A stretch of DNA of 64,000 nt from an uncultured SAR86 cluster bacterium (GTDB taxonomy: Bacteria; Pseudomonadota; Gammaproteobacteria; Magnimaribacterales; D2472), in contig CACKEY010000002.1 in assembly GCA_902599315.1 (NCBI GenBank), positions 191,713 through 255,712 on the forward strand, written 5' to 3'. Below are positions 1 through 10,978 of this stretch, in pieces. Position numbers and translations under genes: made by a program. Under the pieces are notes generated by a model, which saw only the letters and a program-made list of their open reading frames with translations, made no database searches and was not told the origin of the DNA. Within the stretch, counting starts at the first letter, position 1. Each line of letters begins with the position of its first letter.

Positions 1-886
1 TAAAACCATTATGATCAACTGATAAACCACAACTTTCATCAAATAGATTATTTGTATAGGGTTTACGACCGACAGCAACAATTAATTTATCAAAAGTTAA
101 TTCAGACTGATTTCCATTTTTTTCAAAATTTACAGTTACTTTTTTTTCATTGGATATTGCGGCAGTTACTTTGCAGCCCAAATTAATATTTAATCCTTGC
201 TTATTAAATTCTTTGAAAACGTCATCAGAGACTTTTGAATCTGCCATAGGTAAAAAATCATCCATGGCCTCTAAAATCGTTACCTTTGATCCAAGTCTAG
301 ACCACACGCTTCCGAGCTCTAATCCAATAATGCCCGCCCCAATTACGCCCAATGTCTTAGGCACTGATTTAAATTCGAGGGCTCCAGTGCTGTCCACAAT
401 ATTTTTGTTGTCTACCTTTGCAACAGGAATATCTATTGGCATAGATCCTGTAGCTATAATAATATTTTTGGTTTTAAACAATTCAGTCTTTTCTTCATTA
501 GTAACTTCAACATTATTTGAATCAATTATTTTTGCACTACCTGTAATTTGAGATACTTTATTTACTTTAAGAAGCCCGGCGACTCCCGACGTGAGTTGAG
601 AAACAATTTTATTTTTTCTGTCCATCATTTGAGAAATATCTATCTTGGGCTTGGTTACCTTAATTCCATGATCAGATAAATGGTTTAGCGCATCTGCATA
701 TCGGTGGGATGAATCCAATAATGCTTTAGATGGAATGCAGCCTATGTTCAGACATGTGCCTCCTAATTGTGGCTTACTATTACTAGATGATTTTTCAATG
801 CACGCAGTTTTTAAACCTAATTGAGAAGCTCTTATTGCAGCAACATAACCAGCTGGCCCACTTCCAATTACAATTACATCGAACAT
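1..886 (-). CDS. lpd: Dihydrolipoyl dehydrogenase (E3), 3' end cut by window edge
   Basis: FAD flavoprotein that reoxidises the lipoyl groups of 2-oxoacid dehydrogenase complexes using NAD+. The N-terminus reads MFDVIVIGSGPAGYVAA, an FAD-binding GxGxxG fold, followed by the redox-active disulfide motif GGTCLNIGCIPSK. A second dinucleotide-binding motif (GAGIIGLELG) for NAD lies near position 330. About 295 codons are present; the C-terminal dimerisation domain is outside the window. The ATG at 884-886 follows sucB by 9 bases, with an AAGG ribosome site overlapping the sucB stop, so it is the last visible gene of the sdh-suc operon. No sucCD lies between sucB and lpd. The assignment as E3 is secure; which complexes it serves is inferred from position. 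Confidence 0.95.
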   Translation of the reverse strand, partial: MFDVIVIGSGPAGYVAAIRASQLGLKTACIEKSSSNSKPQLGGTCLNIGCIPSKALLDSSHRYADALNHLSDHGIKVTKPKIDISQMMDRKNKIVSQLTSGVAGLLKVNKVSQITGSAKIIDSNNVEVTNEEKTELFKTKNIIIATGSMPIDIPVAKVDNKNIVDSTGALEFKSVPKTLGVIGAGIIGLELGSVWSRLGSKVTILEAMDDFLPMADSKVSDDVFKEFNKQGLNINLGCKVTAAISNEKKVTVNFEKNGNQSELTFDKLIVAVGRKPYTNNLFDESCGLSVDHNGF

Positions 887-895
887 CTACAGACC

Positions 896-2119
896 TTATA
901 AGTTTAATAAAAGTTTTTCGGGAGATTCTAATTGATCTTTAATTGCTATTAGAAAAGAGACAGCTTCTTTTCCATCTAGTAAGCGATGATCATAACTTAA
1001 GGCTAGATACATCATTGGACGAATTACTATTTCTCCGTCGATTGCCACTGGACGATCTTGGATTGTATGCATTCCTAAAATTGCAGTTTGCGGAGCGTTT
1101 AGGATAGGAGTAGATAACAAAGACCCAAATACTCCACCATTAGAAATTGTAAATGTACCACCCTGCATTTCTGAGATTGATAATTTTCCATGCCTTGCTT
1201 TTTCTGAATAATCTAAAATAGATTTTTCAACATCAGCTATCCTTAAATTACCTGCATCTCTTATAACTGGAACAACCAGACCTCTGTCCGTAGAAACAGC
1301 AACTCCTATGTCCTGATATCCATGATAAACAATATCGTTACCATCAATAGAAGCATTTACAACAGGAAATTTCTTTAACGCTTGTACTGCTGCCAAAACA
1401 AAGAAACCCATAAAACCTAATTTCACCCCGTGCTCTTCTTCAAATTCATTTCCATATTTTGTTCGCAGGTCTTTGATTGGCTTTAGGTCAACCTCATTAA
1501 AAGTGGTAAGCATTGCTGTTTCCTGCTTAACAGTTAGCAATCTATTGGCTATTGTTGAGCGAAGCCTAGACATGGGCACTCTTTCTTCAAGCCTCTCATC
1601 AGAAGATGATGCAACCTTAACGGATGGACTCATAGATTTCTCTTGATCTTGACTAACAGGTTCATCCAAATGATTTACGATATCTGATTTAGTAATTCTT
1701 CCATTTTTTCCAGATCCACTAATATCGCTTTCATTTAGCTCATGTTCTTTTAAGAGCTTTTTGACTGCGGGTCCATTTTTAATAGATGAATCTTTAATCT
1801 CATTGCTGATTTCAACAGATTTTTCTTTTTCAGGCTCAGCAATAATTTCATTCTTTGAAGTATCAAATGCCTGATTTATATCTTCTTTTCTGAATTCTGC
1901 TATTAATTCAGCACTAAGAACAGTTTCTCCAGCAGGTTTAAGAACTTTTGAAACGACCCCATCGAATGGAGCAACAACCTCTAGTACAACTTTATCAGTT
2001 TCAATTTCAGCAATTACTTCATCCTGCTTAACACTATCGCCTTCTTTTTTAACCCAGTTCGCAATCGTTCCGTCTGCTACCGATTCAGGAAATGTTGGTG
2101 ATTTTATTTCAGTTGTCAT
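896..2119 (-). CDS. sucB: 2-oxoglutarate dehydrogenase E2, dihydrolipoyl succinyltransferase
   Basis: Core acyltransferase of the 2-oxoglutarate dehydrogenase complex, moving succinyl from lipoamide to CoA. A single lipoyl domain occupies residues 1-75, with lipoylated Lys43 in ETDKVV. The peripheral E3/E1-binding domain is at about 114-150 ([11 protein letters not shown]...GRITKSDI). The catalytic domain ends with YDHRLLDG, giving His378 and Asp382. Length 407 aa is normal for SucB. Acidic, Ser/Lys-rich linkers separate the domains, as usual. It starts 2 bases after the sucA stop and is followed by lpd, so E1, E2 and E3 are translated from neighbouring cistrons. Confidence 0.96.
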   Translation of the reverse strand: MTTEIKSPTFPESVADGTIANWVKKEGDSVKQDEVIAEIETDKVVLEVVAPFDGVVSKVLKPAGETVLSAELIAEFRKEDINQAFDTSKNEIIAEPEKEKSVEISNEIKDSSIKNGPAVKKLLKEHELNESDISGSGKNGRITKSDIVNHLDEPVSQDQEKSMSPSVKVASSSDERLEERVPMSRLRSTIANRLLTVKQETAMLTTFNEVDLKPIKDLRTKYGNEFEEEHGVKLGFMGFFVLAAVQALKKFPVVNASIDGNDIVYHGYQDIGVAVSTDRGLVVPVIRDAGNLRIADVEKSILDYSEKARHGKLSISEMQGGTFTISNGGVFGSLLSTPILNAPQTAILGMHTIQDRPVAIDGEIVIRPMMYLALSYDHRLLDGKEAVSFLIAIKDQLESPEKLLLNL

Positions 2120-2121
2120 TT

Positions 2122-4944
2122 TTATTTCTCATTTGTTAGAGCTTCTATTACTAGCGCTTCTTGTTGTTGAATATGTAATTTATTTAAACCTACAGCTGGA
2201 GCGGATGAAGCTTCACGACTGACCAATCCTATTTCTGCTTTTAAATTTAACCTATCTATAACTTCTTGCAGTCTATGTCTGTGGTTGTACCAGGCTCCTT
2301 GATTTGTTGGTTCTTCTTGGCACCATACAAAGCTTGTTGCATTTTTATAGGTTTTTAAGATTTTTTCGAGAGTATCGTAAGGAAACGGATAAAGCTGCTC
2401 AATCCTAATTATGGCAGTAGAATCCAAACCAAGATCATCTCTTTTTGAGGCTAAATCATAGAAAACTTTTCCTGAACACATAATTATTTTGCTTACTTTT
2501 TCGGGTGAATCAACCGGATCATCAATTACATATTTAAAGGAACCTTCTGTTAGTTCGTCTAAAGCAGATACTGCGTTTGGGTTTCTAAGAAGACTTTTTG
2601 GCGAAATCACTACAAGTGGTCTTCTCATCATTCGAATAGTTTGGAGTCTCAGTAAATGATATATTTGTGCAGGAGTGCTAGGAACACAAACTTGAATGTT
2701 TTCGTATGCACACAGTTGCAAAAATCTTTCCAGTCTTGCGCTACTATGCTCAGGACCTTGTCCTTCATAACCATGCGGAAGCAGCATGACTAATCCAGAG
2801 AGTCTTTCCCATTTGTGTTCAGCAGAAACAATAAATTGATCAATAACAACCTGCGCTCCATTAACGAAGTCGCCAAATTGAGCCTCCCACATGACCAGTC
2901 CTTTTGGACTCGTTGCAGAATAACCATATTCAAAACCAAGGACAGCTTCTTCAGATAAAAGCGAGTCATATACATCAAATGTTGTATCTGCATTTTTTGC
3001 AATATCAACTAAAGGTATGCAGCCTCTTCCATCCTGTTGATTTAACACAATGGCATGACGATGCGAAAATGTTCCCCGTCTTATGTCTTGCCCAGAAAAT
3101 CTTATTGGATAGCCTTGATCGAGCAAGGTTGCATATGCCATATTCTCTGCAAAGCCCCAATTAACAGGAATTTTTCCCTCTGCCATTTGGCGTCTGTCAG
3201 AAAAAATTTTATCTACCTGCTTTTGTAAAGTGAAATCTTTGGGAGGCATAAATGCTTTGTCAGCAAGATCTTTGAATCTTTTCTTACCAAATGAAGACTT
3301 GATTTTAACATCTCCTTTTTGATCCATATATGGAGTCCAGTCAAACCACATTGACTCATTTGGTTTTGTAGCAAGATTATGAACAACAGAGTCTCCCTTT
3401 TCTATCGCTGACCTATAATTTTTTTCTATCTCATCACACTCAGATTGACTAGTAACTCCTGATGAAATGAGTTTTTCCTGATATGCTCTTTTCACAGAAA
3501 TTTGCTTAGCAATTTTTTGATACATGATAGGTTGAGTTGAAGACGGCTCATCAGCCTCATTGTGGCCCCTTCGTCTATAGCAAAACATATCTATAACAAT
3601 ATCTTTTTTAAAGTTGTATCTATATTCACATGCTAATTTTGCAGCAAAAACTACCATTTCTGGATCATCTCCATTTACATGAAGAACCGGAGCTTCAACC
3701 ATTTTTGCAACATCAGTTGCATATTGCGTTGATCGTGAATCTTCCTCATTTGAAGTGGTAAAACCTATTTGATTATTGACTATGACGTGGATGGTGCCTC
3801 CAACTCCGTAACCTCTAGTTTGAGACATTTGAAGGGTTTCCATCACAACTCCTTGCCCAGAAAAAGATGCATCTCCATGAATTAAAATTGGAATTACTAA
3901 TTCTTTGTTGTTATCTTTGATTCTATCTTGTCTTCCTCTGACTGAACCGAGGACAACTGGATCGACAATTTCAAGATGAGACGGATTATTTGCTAGTGAT
4001 ACGTGCACCTCTCCATTAGGAGTTAAGATATTGGTTGAAGAACCAAGATGATACTTTACATCTCCAGTGCTAGCGCCCTCTAGTTCATAATCTTCTTCAA
4101 ATTCGTTAAATAGTTCTTTTGGAGATTTCCCCAGAACATTTACCAACAGATTTAATCTACCTCTATGAGCCATTCCAAAACAAATTTGTTCAGCTCCAAA
4201 TACTCCACAATTTTGAATAAGACTATCGACTAGCGGAATTAATGATTCAGCACCATCAATTCCGAATCTTTTCATACCTGGATATCTTGATGCCAAGAAT
4301 TTTGCAAGGCCTTCCGCTGAACTTAAGCGCTTCAAAATATATTTTTGCTCTTCAGGATCAAAATTTAATTTACCTAAGTTGGGTTCTAGGCGTTTTTGAA
4401 ACCACAATCTCTCAGGTAATGAGGAAATATGATTATATTCAATACCCAAAGTCTGACAATATATTGATTCTAATGCTTTTAAAATTTCTGACAAAGATGC
4501 TGATCTTTTGCCTATATTGAATGAATCTAAGTTAAAAACTTCTGATAGATTTGATGAGTCTAATCCATAAAATTCAATCTCTAAATCATCTGCATGTCTG
4601 ATCGGTTTTAATCCCAAGGGATCTAAATTTGCTTTTTGATGTCCTCTATTTCTATATGCTTCAATTACTTGAAATACTTTAGTTTGATTAACATTTGATT
4701 GAGTTTCCCCTGAAATATTTTGAATTGAAGGATTAACTTCGTCTTCTTTAAACCTTTTAATAACTTCTTGATGAGAAATTTCTTCATTTGAACCATTTAC
4801 TTGAGGCAAGGAATCAAAATATATTTTCCAATCTTCAGGAATTGAAGAAGAGTCCTCTAAGTAAGACTCATATAGGGATTCCAAATATGCGCTTTGAGCA
4901 CCTGCGGTATGAGAAGTTGACCGAAGATGTTCCATATTATTCAT
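2122..4944 (-). CDS. sucA: 2-oxoglutarate dehydrogenase E1 component
   Basis: Thiamine-diphosphate decarboxylase that commits 2-oxoglutarate to succinyl-CoA in the TCA cycle. At 940 aa it matches the family length. Visible hallmarks are the N-terminal E2-binding segment, the ThDP/Mg region [20 protein letters not shown], the downstream [13 protein letters not shown] stretch, and GFEYGYS plus WEAQFGDF in the transketolase-like half. The ATG at 4942-4944 is 3 bases past the sdhB stop, so translation is probably coupled to succinate dehydrogenase. Nothing unusual was seen. Confidence 0.97.
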   Translation of the reverse strand: MNNMEHLRSTSHTAGAQSAYLESLYESYLEDSSSIPEDWKIYFDSLPQVNGSNEEISHQEVIKRFKEDEVNPSIQNISGETQSNVNQTKVFQVIEAYRNRGHQKANLDPLGLKPIRHADDLEIEFYGLDSSNLSEVFNLDSFNIGKRSASLSEILKALESIYCQTLGIEYNHISSLPERLWFQKRLEPNLGKLNFDPEEQKYILKRLSSAEGLAKFLASRYPGMKRFGIDGAESLIPLVDSLIQNCGVFGAEQICFGMAHRGRLNLLVNVLGKSPKELFNEFEEDYELEGASTGDVKYHLGSSTNILTPNGEVHVSLANNPSHLEIVDPVVLGSVRGRQDRIKDNNKELVIPILIHGDASFSGQGVVMETLQMSQTRGYGVGGTIHVIVNNQIGFTTSNEEDSRSTQYATDVAKMVEAPVLHVNGDDPEMVVFAAKLACEYRYNFKKDIVIDMFCYRRRGHNEADEPSSTQPIMYQKIAKQISVKRAYQEKLISSGVTSQSECDEIEKNYRSAIEKGDSVVHNLATKPNESMWFDWTPYMDQKGDVKIKSSFGKKRFKDLADKAFMPPKDFTLQKQVDKIFSDRRQMAEGKIPVNWGFAENMAYATLLDQGYPIRFSGQDIRRGTFSHRHAIVLNQQDGRGCIPLVDIAKNADTTFDVYDSLLSEEAVLGFEYGYSATSPKGLVMWEAQFGDFVNGAQVVIDQFIVSAEHKWERLSGLVMLLPHGYEGQGPEHSSARLERFLQLCAYENIQVCVPSTPAQIYHLLRLQTIRMMRRPLVVISPKSLLRNPNAVSALDELTEGSFKYVIDDPVDSPEKVSKIIMCSGKVFYDLASKRDDLGLDSTAIIRIEQLYPFPYDTLEKILKTYKNATSFVWCQEEPTNQGAWYNHRHRLQEVIDRLNLKAEIGLVSREASSAPAVGLNKLHIQQQEALVIEALTNEK

Positions 4945-4947
4945 TTG

Positions 4948-5688
4948 TTATCCAGCCTTATCAGAGGTAATAATATTTTGGTTTTTTTTATTTGAAAGTA
5001 GCATTGACTTAATTTCACCAATTGCTTCATTAGGATTAAGCCCCTTAGGACAAACACTCACACAGTTCATGATCCCATGACATCTATAAACACTAAATGG
5101 ATCAGATAGACTTTGAAGTCTCTCTGCAGTTTTTGTATCTCTCGAATCTGCAATAAACCTATATGCCTGTAAAAGAGCTGCCGGACCAACAAACTTATCA
5201 GGATTCCACCAAAAGGATGGGCAGCTTGTTGAGCAACAAGCACAGAGGATACATTCATAAAGACCATCTAACTTGTCTCTTTCTTCTGGTGATTGCAATC
5301 TCTCTCCAATATCAACAGGAGTATCGTTTTGAAGAAAGGGCTTAATCTTTTCATATTGAGCATAAAACTCAGTCATATCTACAACTAAATCTCTCACAAC
5401 AGGAAGGCCTGGTAATGGTCTAAGATCTAGCTTATTTTTTTTGATAACTGATGATAATGGCGTGATACAAGCTAGGCCATTTTTTCCATTGATATTCATC
5501 CCATCAGAACCACAAACTCCCTCTCTACAAGAACGTCTATATGAAATGGTAGGATCCTTTTCTTTAAGCTGATTGAGCAGTTCTAACACCATTATGTCTC
5601 TTTTAGGCTTTTCAAATTCAAAACTTTGCATATAAGGAAATTTATCCTTTTCTGGATTGTATCTATATATATTGATGCTAATTGTCAT
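4948..5688 (-). CDS. sdhB: Succinate dehydrogenase iron-sulfur subunit
   Basis: Electron-transfer subunit of complex II, carrying [2Fe-2S], [4Fe-4S] and [3Fe-4S] clusters between SdhA flavin and membrane quinone. The 2Fe-2S ligands appear in [10 protein letters not shown]...GLAC (Cys54, Cys59, Asp62, Cys74, the enterobacterial pattern with Asp). The other clusters use [12 protein letters not shown] (Cys146, 149, 152, 156) and [14 protein letters not shown]. The SFWWNP segment contains the Trp near the quinone pocket. The length of 246 aa is typical. It lies 9 bases after sdhA and 3 before sucA. It is a likely client of the isc genes in this window. Confidence 0.97.
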   Translation of the reverse strand: MTISINIYRYNPEKDKFPYMQSFEFEKPKRDIMVLELLNQLKEKDPTISYRRSCREGVCGSDGMNINGKNGLACITPLSSVIKKNKLDLRPLPGLPVVRDLVVDMTEFYAQYEKIKPFLQNDTPVDIGERLQSPEERDKLDGLYECILCACCSTSCPSFWWNPDKFVGPAALLQAYRFIADSRDTKTAERLQSLSDPFSVYRCHGIMNCVSVCPKGLNPNEAIGEIKSMLLSNKKNQNIITSDKAG

Positions 5689-5697
5689 TATTTTCTC

Positions 5698-7482
5698 TCA
5701 ATAAGTTCTTACTTTTGGAGGAAATGCTTCAACTTGAGAAGGCTCAAAATTAACATGTCTTTTACCTAAAGATTTTGTTGTGGGATCATATAACGAATGG
5801 CATAACCAATTCTCATCGTCTCGATCAGGATAATCTTCTCTAGCATGCGCTCCTCTACTTTCAGTTCTTTGAAGAGAGGAAATAGCAGTTGCCTCAGCAA
5901 CCTCAAATAAGTTTTGCAATTCTATAGCTTCTACTCTATTTGTATTGAATGCGGCGCTTTTATCTATTAAATGAAGATTCTCAATTTTTTCGCGTATACC
6001 ATTCAAGGCAGCAACACCTTTTTCCATGTAATCGCCTCTTCTAAAAACACCAAAGTAATTCTGCATAACTTCTTGAAGTTCTTTTTTTACTGTTGAAACT
6101 TCATAACCTGATGAGGATTCATTTAATATATTTAAATTGTGAAGCGCTTTATCAATGTCATCTTTACCAGCATCTGCAACGCCGCCGCCAGACTTCATAG
6201 CTTGATTAATATGAATACCAGCGGCTCTTCCAAAAACAACCAAATCTAAAAGAGAATTACCACCAAGTCTGTTAGCACCATGAACTGAAACGCATGCAGC
6301 CTCACCTACTGAAAAAAGTCCTGGAATATATTCATCATTGGAGCTGCTTATTTTAAATGCTTGGCCATTAATATTTGTTGGGGTGCCACCCATCATGTAA
6401 TGACATGTTGGAACTACTGGAATTGGTTCATAAACTGGATCGACAGCTGCAAAGGTTCTAGATAGTTCGCATATGCCTGGTAATTTTGCATTTAATACAT
6501 CTGCTCCAAGGTGATCAAGCTTAAGAAATACATGATCTTTTTCATCACCGCATCCTCGCCCTTCAAGAATTTCTAAAACCATTGAACGAGCAACCACATC
6601 TCTTCCGGCAAGATCTTTAGCATTGGGAGCATATCGCTCCATAAATCTTTCTCCGTCTTTATTTATAAGATAGCCTCCCTCACCTCTACATCCTTCTGTA
6701 ACTAGGGATCCAGCGCCATAAATTCCAGTCGGATGGAATTGCCACATTTCCATATCTTGCGCAGGGATACCTGCTCTAAGGGACATTCCAAGACCATCAC
6801 CAGTGTTTATGAGGGCATTTGTTGTTGAGGAATATATCCTTCCAGCTCCTCCAGTTGCTAGGACAGTTGCTTGAGACTTTAGATACGCAACCTCTCCAGA
6901 CTCAATAGAAAATGCAATTACTCCTGTAACTTCTTTTAATTGATTGAGAACCAAGTCAACTGCAAACCATTCATTTAGAAAATTAGATCCTTCTTTTACA
7001 TTGTTCTGATATAGAGTGTGCAATAAAGCATGTCCTGTTCTATCTGCAGCAGCACATGTTCTCGCAGCTTGGCCACCTTTTCCAAAATCCTTAGACTGAC
7101 CACCAAATGGCCGTTGATAAATTCTACCATTTTCAGTTCTAGAGAAAGGTAACCCCATGTGTTCAAGTTCAAAAACTGCTTTTGGTCCTTCAGAACACAT
7201 ATACTCGATTGCATCTTGATCTCCAATGTAATCTGATCCCTTAACAGTATCGTACATATGCCATCGCCAGTCATCTTGAGGATCAGCACTGGCAATTGCA
7301 CAAGTTATGCCTCCTTGGGCTGAGACAGTATGAGACCTAGTTGGAAATACTTTTGAAACAACAGCTGTTTTTAATCCAGATTTGGCTAGTTCAAGAGATG
7401 TTCTCATTCCTGAACCGCCTCCACCAATAACCAAAACATCAAATTCAAGTGTTGTGATATTAGAAGAATTTAAAATATTCAA
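5698..7482 (-). CDS. sdhA: Succinate dehydrogenase flavoprotein subunit
   Basis: Catalytic subunit oxidising succinate to fumarate on the cytoplasmic face of complex II. The N-terminus has the FAD fold [13 protein letters not shown]. His51 in [10 protein letters not shown] is the residue that carries covalent 8-alpha-histidyl FAD in this family. The active-site segments [23 protein letters not shown] and the HxTMGG-like [11 protein letters not shown] are present. Length 594 aa is standard. Spacers to sdhD and sdhB are 3 and 9 bases. Covalent flavinylation usually needs an SdhE assembly factor, which is not in this window. Confidence 0.97.
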   Translation of the reverse strand: MNILNSSNITTLEFDVLVIGGGGSGMRTSLELAKSGLKTAVVSKVFPTRSHTVSAQGGITCAIASADPQDDWRWHMYDTVKGSDYIGDQDAIEYMCSEGPKAVFELEHMGLPFSRTENGRIYQRPFGGQSKDFGKGGQAARTCAAADRTGHALLHTLYQNNVKEGSNFLNEWFAVDLVLNQLKEVTGVIAFSIESGEVAYLKSQATVLATGGAGRIYSSTTNALINTGDGLGMSLRAGIPAQDMEMWQFHPTGIYGAGSLVTEGCRGEGGYLINKDGERFMERYAPNAKDLAGRDVVARSMVLEILEGRGCGDEKDHVFLKLDHLGADVLNAKLPGICELSRTFAAVDPVYEPIPVVPTCHYMMGGTPTNINGQAFKISSSNDEYIPGLFSVGEAACVSVHGANRLGGNSLLDLVVFGRAAGIHINQAMKSGGGVADAGKDDIDKALHNLNILNESSSGYEVSTVKKELQEVMQNYFGVFRRGDYMEKGVAALNGIREKIENLHLIDKSAAFNTNRVEAIELQNLFEVAEATAISSLQRTESRGAHAREDYPDRDDENWLCHSLYDPTTKSLGKRHVNFEPSQVEAFPPKVRTY

Positions 7483-7485
7483 AAT

Positions 7486-7845
7486 TTAACTCCAAATAAT
7501 AAATAAAGTTGTTGTAACAATTAAAAAGCCCAGAGCTACAAATATGATTGTGTAGGCGCCTCTAATAAAATCTGCATATCTGATAAGAGTAGGACTTATA
7601 AATCCAAGTGTTCTTGAGGTGAAATAATCTGTGCCTACGGTCCACAAACCAATGAATGCATGAATGAGCATGAACAGAAAAGCAAAGGTAGTTGAAAATT
7701 GAAATAGTGATTGATTAGTGAATGAAACCCAAGCAACATAATCGATGGGCTTGTTAGTTAATATGAAGCTCAATATCCATAGCGAGTATCCCAGCACAAA
7801 AAGAGCTGATAAGCGAACAAGATAAAATAGTGTCGAACCATTCAT
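7486..7845 (-). CDS. sdhD: Succinate dehydrogenase membrane anchor subunit D
   Basis: Small three-helix membrane anchor of complex II, 119 aa. Hydrophobic segments lie at about residues 8-30, 47-72 and 90-115. The motif MLIHAFIGLWTVGTDYF matches the family HAxxGxWxVxxDY signature: its His is the axial heme b ligand and the Tyr of DYF lines the quinone site. Its start overlaps the sdhC stop by 4 bases, so the two anchors are coupled. It was identified from this motif and operon position, because anchors diverge strongly. Confidence 0.9.
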   Translation of the reverse strand: MNGSTLFYLVRLSALFVLGYSLWILSFILTNKPIDYVAWVSFTNQSLFQFSTTFAFLFMLIHAFIGLWTVGTDYFTSRTLGFISPTLIRYADFIRGAYTIIFVALGFLIVTTTLFIIWS

Positions 7846-8249
7846 ATGTATAATCCCGACATTACAACAAAAAATAATAAAATCCAGATAAATAAAACAA
7901 GATATGAAGATAGCCTTGAGGTGATCAATGATTCCCCAATATGAATATCCTGAAGCAAGTGTCTAAATCCAGTTAATAGATGATAGAAATAAACAAGGAA
8001 GCTAAAAGTAACAAATGTTGAGAATAAATTAGGATTATTTAACATATTATAAACAAACATAAAATCATTATAACTTTTTGTTGAAAAGTATAGTAGATAT
8101 AGGGCAAGAGGAAGAGTTACAAAAAAATTATATATTCCGGATAATCTATGCGTGATAGATATAAATGCAGATACAGGTAGCTTAATCTGCATTAGGTTAA
8201 TAAATACTGGTCTATATACAGGCCTAATTTTATTTTGATTAGTAGACAA
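7842..8249 (-). CDS. sdhC: Succinate dehydrogenase cytochrome b556 subunit C (TTG start)
   Basis: Membrane anchor and heme b subunit of complex II, 135 aa with three predicted helices. SITHRLSGIYNFF contains the Ser and Arg that bind ubiquinone in the family, and HLLTGFRHLLQD holds the heme ligand His. The first codon is TTG at 8247-8249, preceded at normal spacing by AAAGGA. The next Met would delete the family N-terminal block RPVFINL that aligns before the quinone motif, so TTG is preferred. First gene of sdhCDAB-sucAB-lpd. The TTG start may hold down its translation; that is inference. Confidence 0.9.
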   Translation of the reverse strand: MSTNQNKIRPVYRPVFINLMQIKLPVSAFISITHRLSGIYNFFVTLPLALYLLYFSTKSYNDFMFVYNMLNNPNLFSTFVTFSFLVYFYHLLTGFRHLLQDIHIGESLITSRLSSYLVLFIWILLFFVVMSGLYI

Positions 8250-8426
8250 AAGTTCCTTTATTGCGTGGTATTAATTATATTGTAACAATTATTTAAGTTA
8301 TATCCCAAACTATTTTTGTAGCGTGATTTGAAATTATATGAGATTAATTGTCAATAAATAAAAAAAGTTTGTTTTTAAAGGGTTTAAAGACTATACATTA
8401 AGTAGCTAAACTACAAATATTTAATA
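8250..8426 (-). promoter_or_regulatory. Upstream region of the sdhC operon
   Basis: This 177-base spacer separates der from sdhC and must carry the sdh-suc promoter. On the minus strand it contains TATAAT at 8333-8338 and a second TATAAT at 8274-8279, in very AT-rich sequence. A TTGACA at 8349-8354 is only 10 bases from the first TATAAT, too close to be its -35 partner. The active promoter therefore cannot be fixed by eye. The AAAGGA ribosome site for sdhC is at the downstream end. No hairpin followed by a U tract was recognised. Confidence 0.4.
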
Positions 8427-9815
8427 TTACTTATTTTTTTTTGTATATTTTACAAGACGTTTTTTCTTTTTAATTTGCCTGGAAGTTAATTTATTTTTTT
8501 TACCGTCATATGGATTATCGCCCTTTTTAAAACTGATCTTAAGTTCTATGCTTTTTAGATTAAGCTCATTCCTGAAAGAATTGATCAAATATTGTTTAAA
8601 ATTTAATGGGATTTTAGAAGAAAAATTAGAGTGAATTATCAATTTGGTAGGGTGTATTCCGCCAAAATGAACATATCTCATTTTAATCTGTCTTCCAGAT
8701 ATGGTTGGAAGATTGATTGAGCTTGTGAATTTCTTAAGTAATTTATTTAAGCGTCCAGTAGAAAAATTAGTTTTTGCCAGTTTGTTTACCCTTAAAAGCG
8801 TTCTAAAAAGTATTTTGAAACCATTTTTATGTAATGCAGAAATTTTAATTACATGCAAATTACTTAAAGCAGAATTTTGAAATTTTTTTGTCTCTATTAA
8901 TTGATGGATATCTGTTTTCGATAATTCATCAATTTTATTTAGAGCTACAATTACCGGCTTACCATAACTTCTTACTAGATTTAAAATCCTGAGATCTTGA
9001 TCTACAACTCCATTTGTAGCATCTATCAACATTAACACGATATCTGATTCGTCAACTGAATGCATAGCTCTTACATATGAAAAATACTCAACGGCCTGAC
9101 TTTGTTTAAATTTTTTCCGAATTCCAGCAGTATCAATAAAAATGAAATCCTCTTCATTAAAAGAAAACGGGACATGAATAGAATCTATAGTTGTACCAGG
9201 TATATTAGATACAATTAAACGGTTTTGTTTTGTAAATTGGTTTATAAAAGTTGATTTACCAGCGTTTGGCCTACCAATTACAGCAATTTTTGTTCCATTA
9301 TTCTCATCGTATTCTTCAGCCAAATGATCAAATTGTTTTGCAATTTGAATTTGCAGTTCTTTGAGTCCTCTTGAATGCTCAGCACTAATTTCAATTATGT
9401 CAATTACTCCTTTTTGCATTAAATCGTGTTTTGCATTTGATTGTTTTTTTATATCAATTTTATTTAATACAACAAAAAAATTTTTATTCATTTTGCGAAT
9501 AACTTGAAGTAAATTGATGTCATCAAGTGTTAACTCTTCTGAGGCATCAATAACTAACAATAAAAGATTAGAATCTTCTGCAGCTATAATTGCCTGTTTT
9601 GTGATCGCCTCAGTGAATTCAGTAACCTCTGAACCAATACCGCCTGTATCAATTATTAAATAACGATGATCTTTAATAGATAGATACCCAAAATTTCTGT
9701 CTTTTGTAAGACCAGAATAATCTGAAACAATTGCGTTTCGTGTTTTTGTTAACTTGTTAAATAGAGATGATTTACCAACATTTGGTCTGCCAAGAATTGC
9801 TATGGAATTTAACAT
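8427..9815 (-). CDS. der: GTPase Der, ribosome assembly
   Basis: Essential tandem-GTPase that helps 50S ribosomal subunit maturation. Two G domains are visible: GRPNVGKSS (residues 9-17) with DTGG and NKID, and GRPNAGKST (about 181-189) with DTAG and NKID. A C-terminal KH-like RNA-binding domain follows, ending in a Lys-rich tail. The length of 462 aa fits the family. It is the last gene of the ndk to der run, 14 bases downstream of bamB, which is the usual gammaproteobacterial neighbour. Confidence 0.96.
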   Translation of the reverse strand: MLNSIAILGRPNVGKSSLFNKLTKTRNAIVSDYSGLTKDRNFGYLSIKDHRYLIIDTGGIGSEVTEFTEAITKQAIIAAEDSNLLLLVIDASEELTLDDINLLQVIRKMNKNFFVVLNKIDIKKQSNAKHDLMQKGVIDIIEISAEHSRGLKELQIQIAKQFDHLAEEYDENNGTKIAVIGRPNAGKSTFINQFTKQNRLIVSNIPGTTIDSIHVPFSFNEEDFIFIDTAGIRKKFKQSQAVEYFSYVRAMHSVDESDIVLMLIDATNGVVDQDLRILNLVRSYGKPVIVALNKIDELSKTDIHQLIETKKFQNSALSNLHVIKISALHKNGFKILFRTLLRVNKLAKTNFSTGRLNKLLKKFTSSINLPTISGRQIKMRYVHFGGIHPTKLIIHSNFSSKIPLNFKQYLINSFRNELNLKSIELKISFKKGDNPYDGKKNKLTSRQIKKKKRLVKYTKKNK

Positions 9816-9829
9816 TATTCAAATACATT

Positions 9830-10975
9830 TTAAAAAGAAACTGCAACTATATTAGATTCTTGATCGATTACATATGCAAGATTTCTAAACGATACTATGC
9901 TAACAATTGGATTACCAGACACCTTTCTTCTTCCTACAGTCATACCTGTCAAAGTGTTAATAACATGTATGTACCCTTCTAAATCACCCACAAGCATCAA
10001 GTTGTCATACATGGATCCATTTGAAAGTTCTCTGCGAAGATATTCTTCTGAACTCCATGAAGGAGATAAATTTGTCATTGAAAAAGATAGTATTGAGCCA
10101 TCATCTTGGATCACCATGAGCATATTGTTACCAATAACAGGAGAATGGAAAGAAGATGCTTCTGCATTCCAAACAGGTCTTTTTTGAGCAAGATCAAATG
10201 CTGTTAATCTACCTTGGTAATTTGTAGCAAAAATTAATTGCTGAGCTATAACTGGCGATGAATCAGAATCAATTAAATTTTCTAGTTCAGATGTGCCTTC
10301 AACAAAAGATATTGGCCCATCCCAAAGAAAATATCCTGTATCTAAATCAAATGCTCCTATTCTGCCATTATCGAAAGTTGAGTAAACAATATTATTTTCA
10401 ATAATAGGTTCGCCTGTTCCTCGAACGGTAAGTGCCGGTAATTGAGATCTAAATGACCACTTTTGCTCGCCAGTTAAGCTATCTAAAGCTACTAATTCTC
10501 CTGCTGAATTCTTAACAATTATCAATGAGGGAGAAATGACTCCATTGATTAGAATTTCTCCTCCAACACTTTTTTCCCATAAGGTTTCTTTGGTAATTGA
10601 ATCTATAGCTATCACAAAACCATTGGTATCAGAAACAATGATCTTACCGAAACCAGATGCAGTTCCAGCAGACAAATTTCTTTTTAGATCTATTTCCCAA
10701 TTAATTTTGCCAGTACTTGGATTAATCGATACAAGATTACCATCAGGGTCAGCTACAATCATTTCGTCAGAATAGAAAGATGGTACAAATGATCCTAGAT
10801 CATTTTCGCCATTAAAAGATCTTTTCCATTTAACCTCTATTGGGTATTGATTTTGTATCTTTGTCAGCTTGACAGGTTCAGCAGTCTCTTCCTCTGCATC
10901 GTCCGACCAAAAAGCAAGTGTTGAGCATGATGAGATAAAAAATAGCGTAATTGCAAAAACTATATTTATTTTCAT
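9830..10975 (-). CDS. bamB: Outer-membrane assembly lipoprotein BamB
   Basis: Beta-propeller lipoprotein of the BAM complex that folds outer-membrane beta-barrels. The signal peptide ends in the lipobox ISSC (Cys17), predicting attachment to the outer membrane. The remaining 360 or so residues are repeated blades with W-x-aromatic and GxxxALD-type motifs (LVALDSLTGEQKW, IGAFDLDTGYFLW, IHVINTLTGM), the PQQ/WD40-like pattern of BamB. Its position between yfgM and der matches E. coli. Translation starts 3 bases after the upstream stop. BamC and BepA of the same system are also in this window. Confidence 0.94.
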   Translation of the reverse strand: MKINIVFAITLFFISSCSTLAFWSDDAEEETAEPVKLTKIQNQYPIEVKWKRSFNGENDLGSFVPSFYSDEMIVADPDGNLVSINPSTGKINWEIDLKRNLSAGTASGFGKIIVSDTNGFVIAIDSITKETLWEKSVGGEILINGVISPSLIIVKNSAGELVALDSLTGEQKWSFRSQLPALTVRGTGEPIIENNIVYSTFDNGRIGAFDLDTGYFLWDGPISFVEGTSELENLIDSDSSPVIAQQLIFATNYQGRLTAFDLAQKRPVWNAEASSFHSPVIGNNMLMVIQDDGSILSFSMTNLSPSWSSEEYLRRELSNGSMYDNLMLVGDLEGYIHVINTLTGMTVGRRKVSGNPIVSIVSFRNLAYVIDQESNIVAVSF

Positions 10976-10978
10976 TTC

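Noticed and set aside
150..551. Plus-strand 133-codon frame at the left edge
   Set aside because: It is antisense to lpd, whose motifs are clear on the minus strand.
8274..8354. TTGACA plus TATAAT as an sdhC promoter
   Set aside because: The two boxes are 10 bases apart, far from the 16-18 needed, so they were not called as one promoter.
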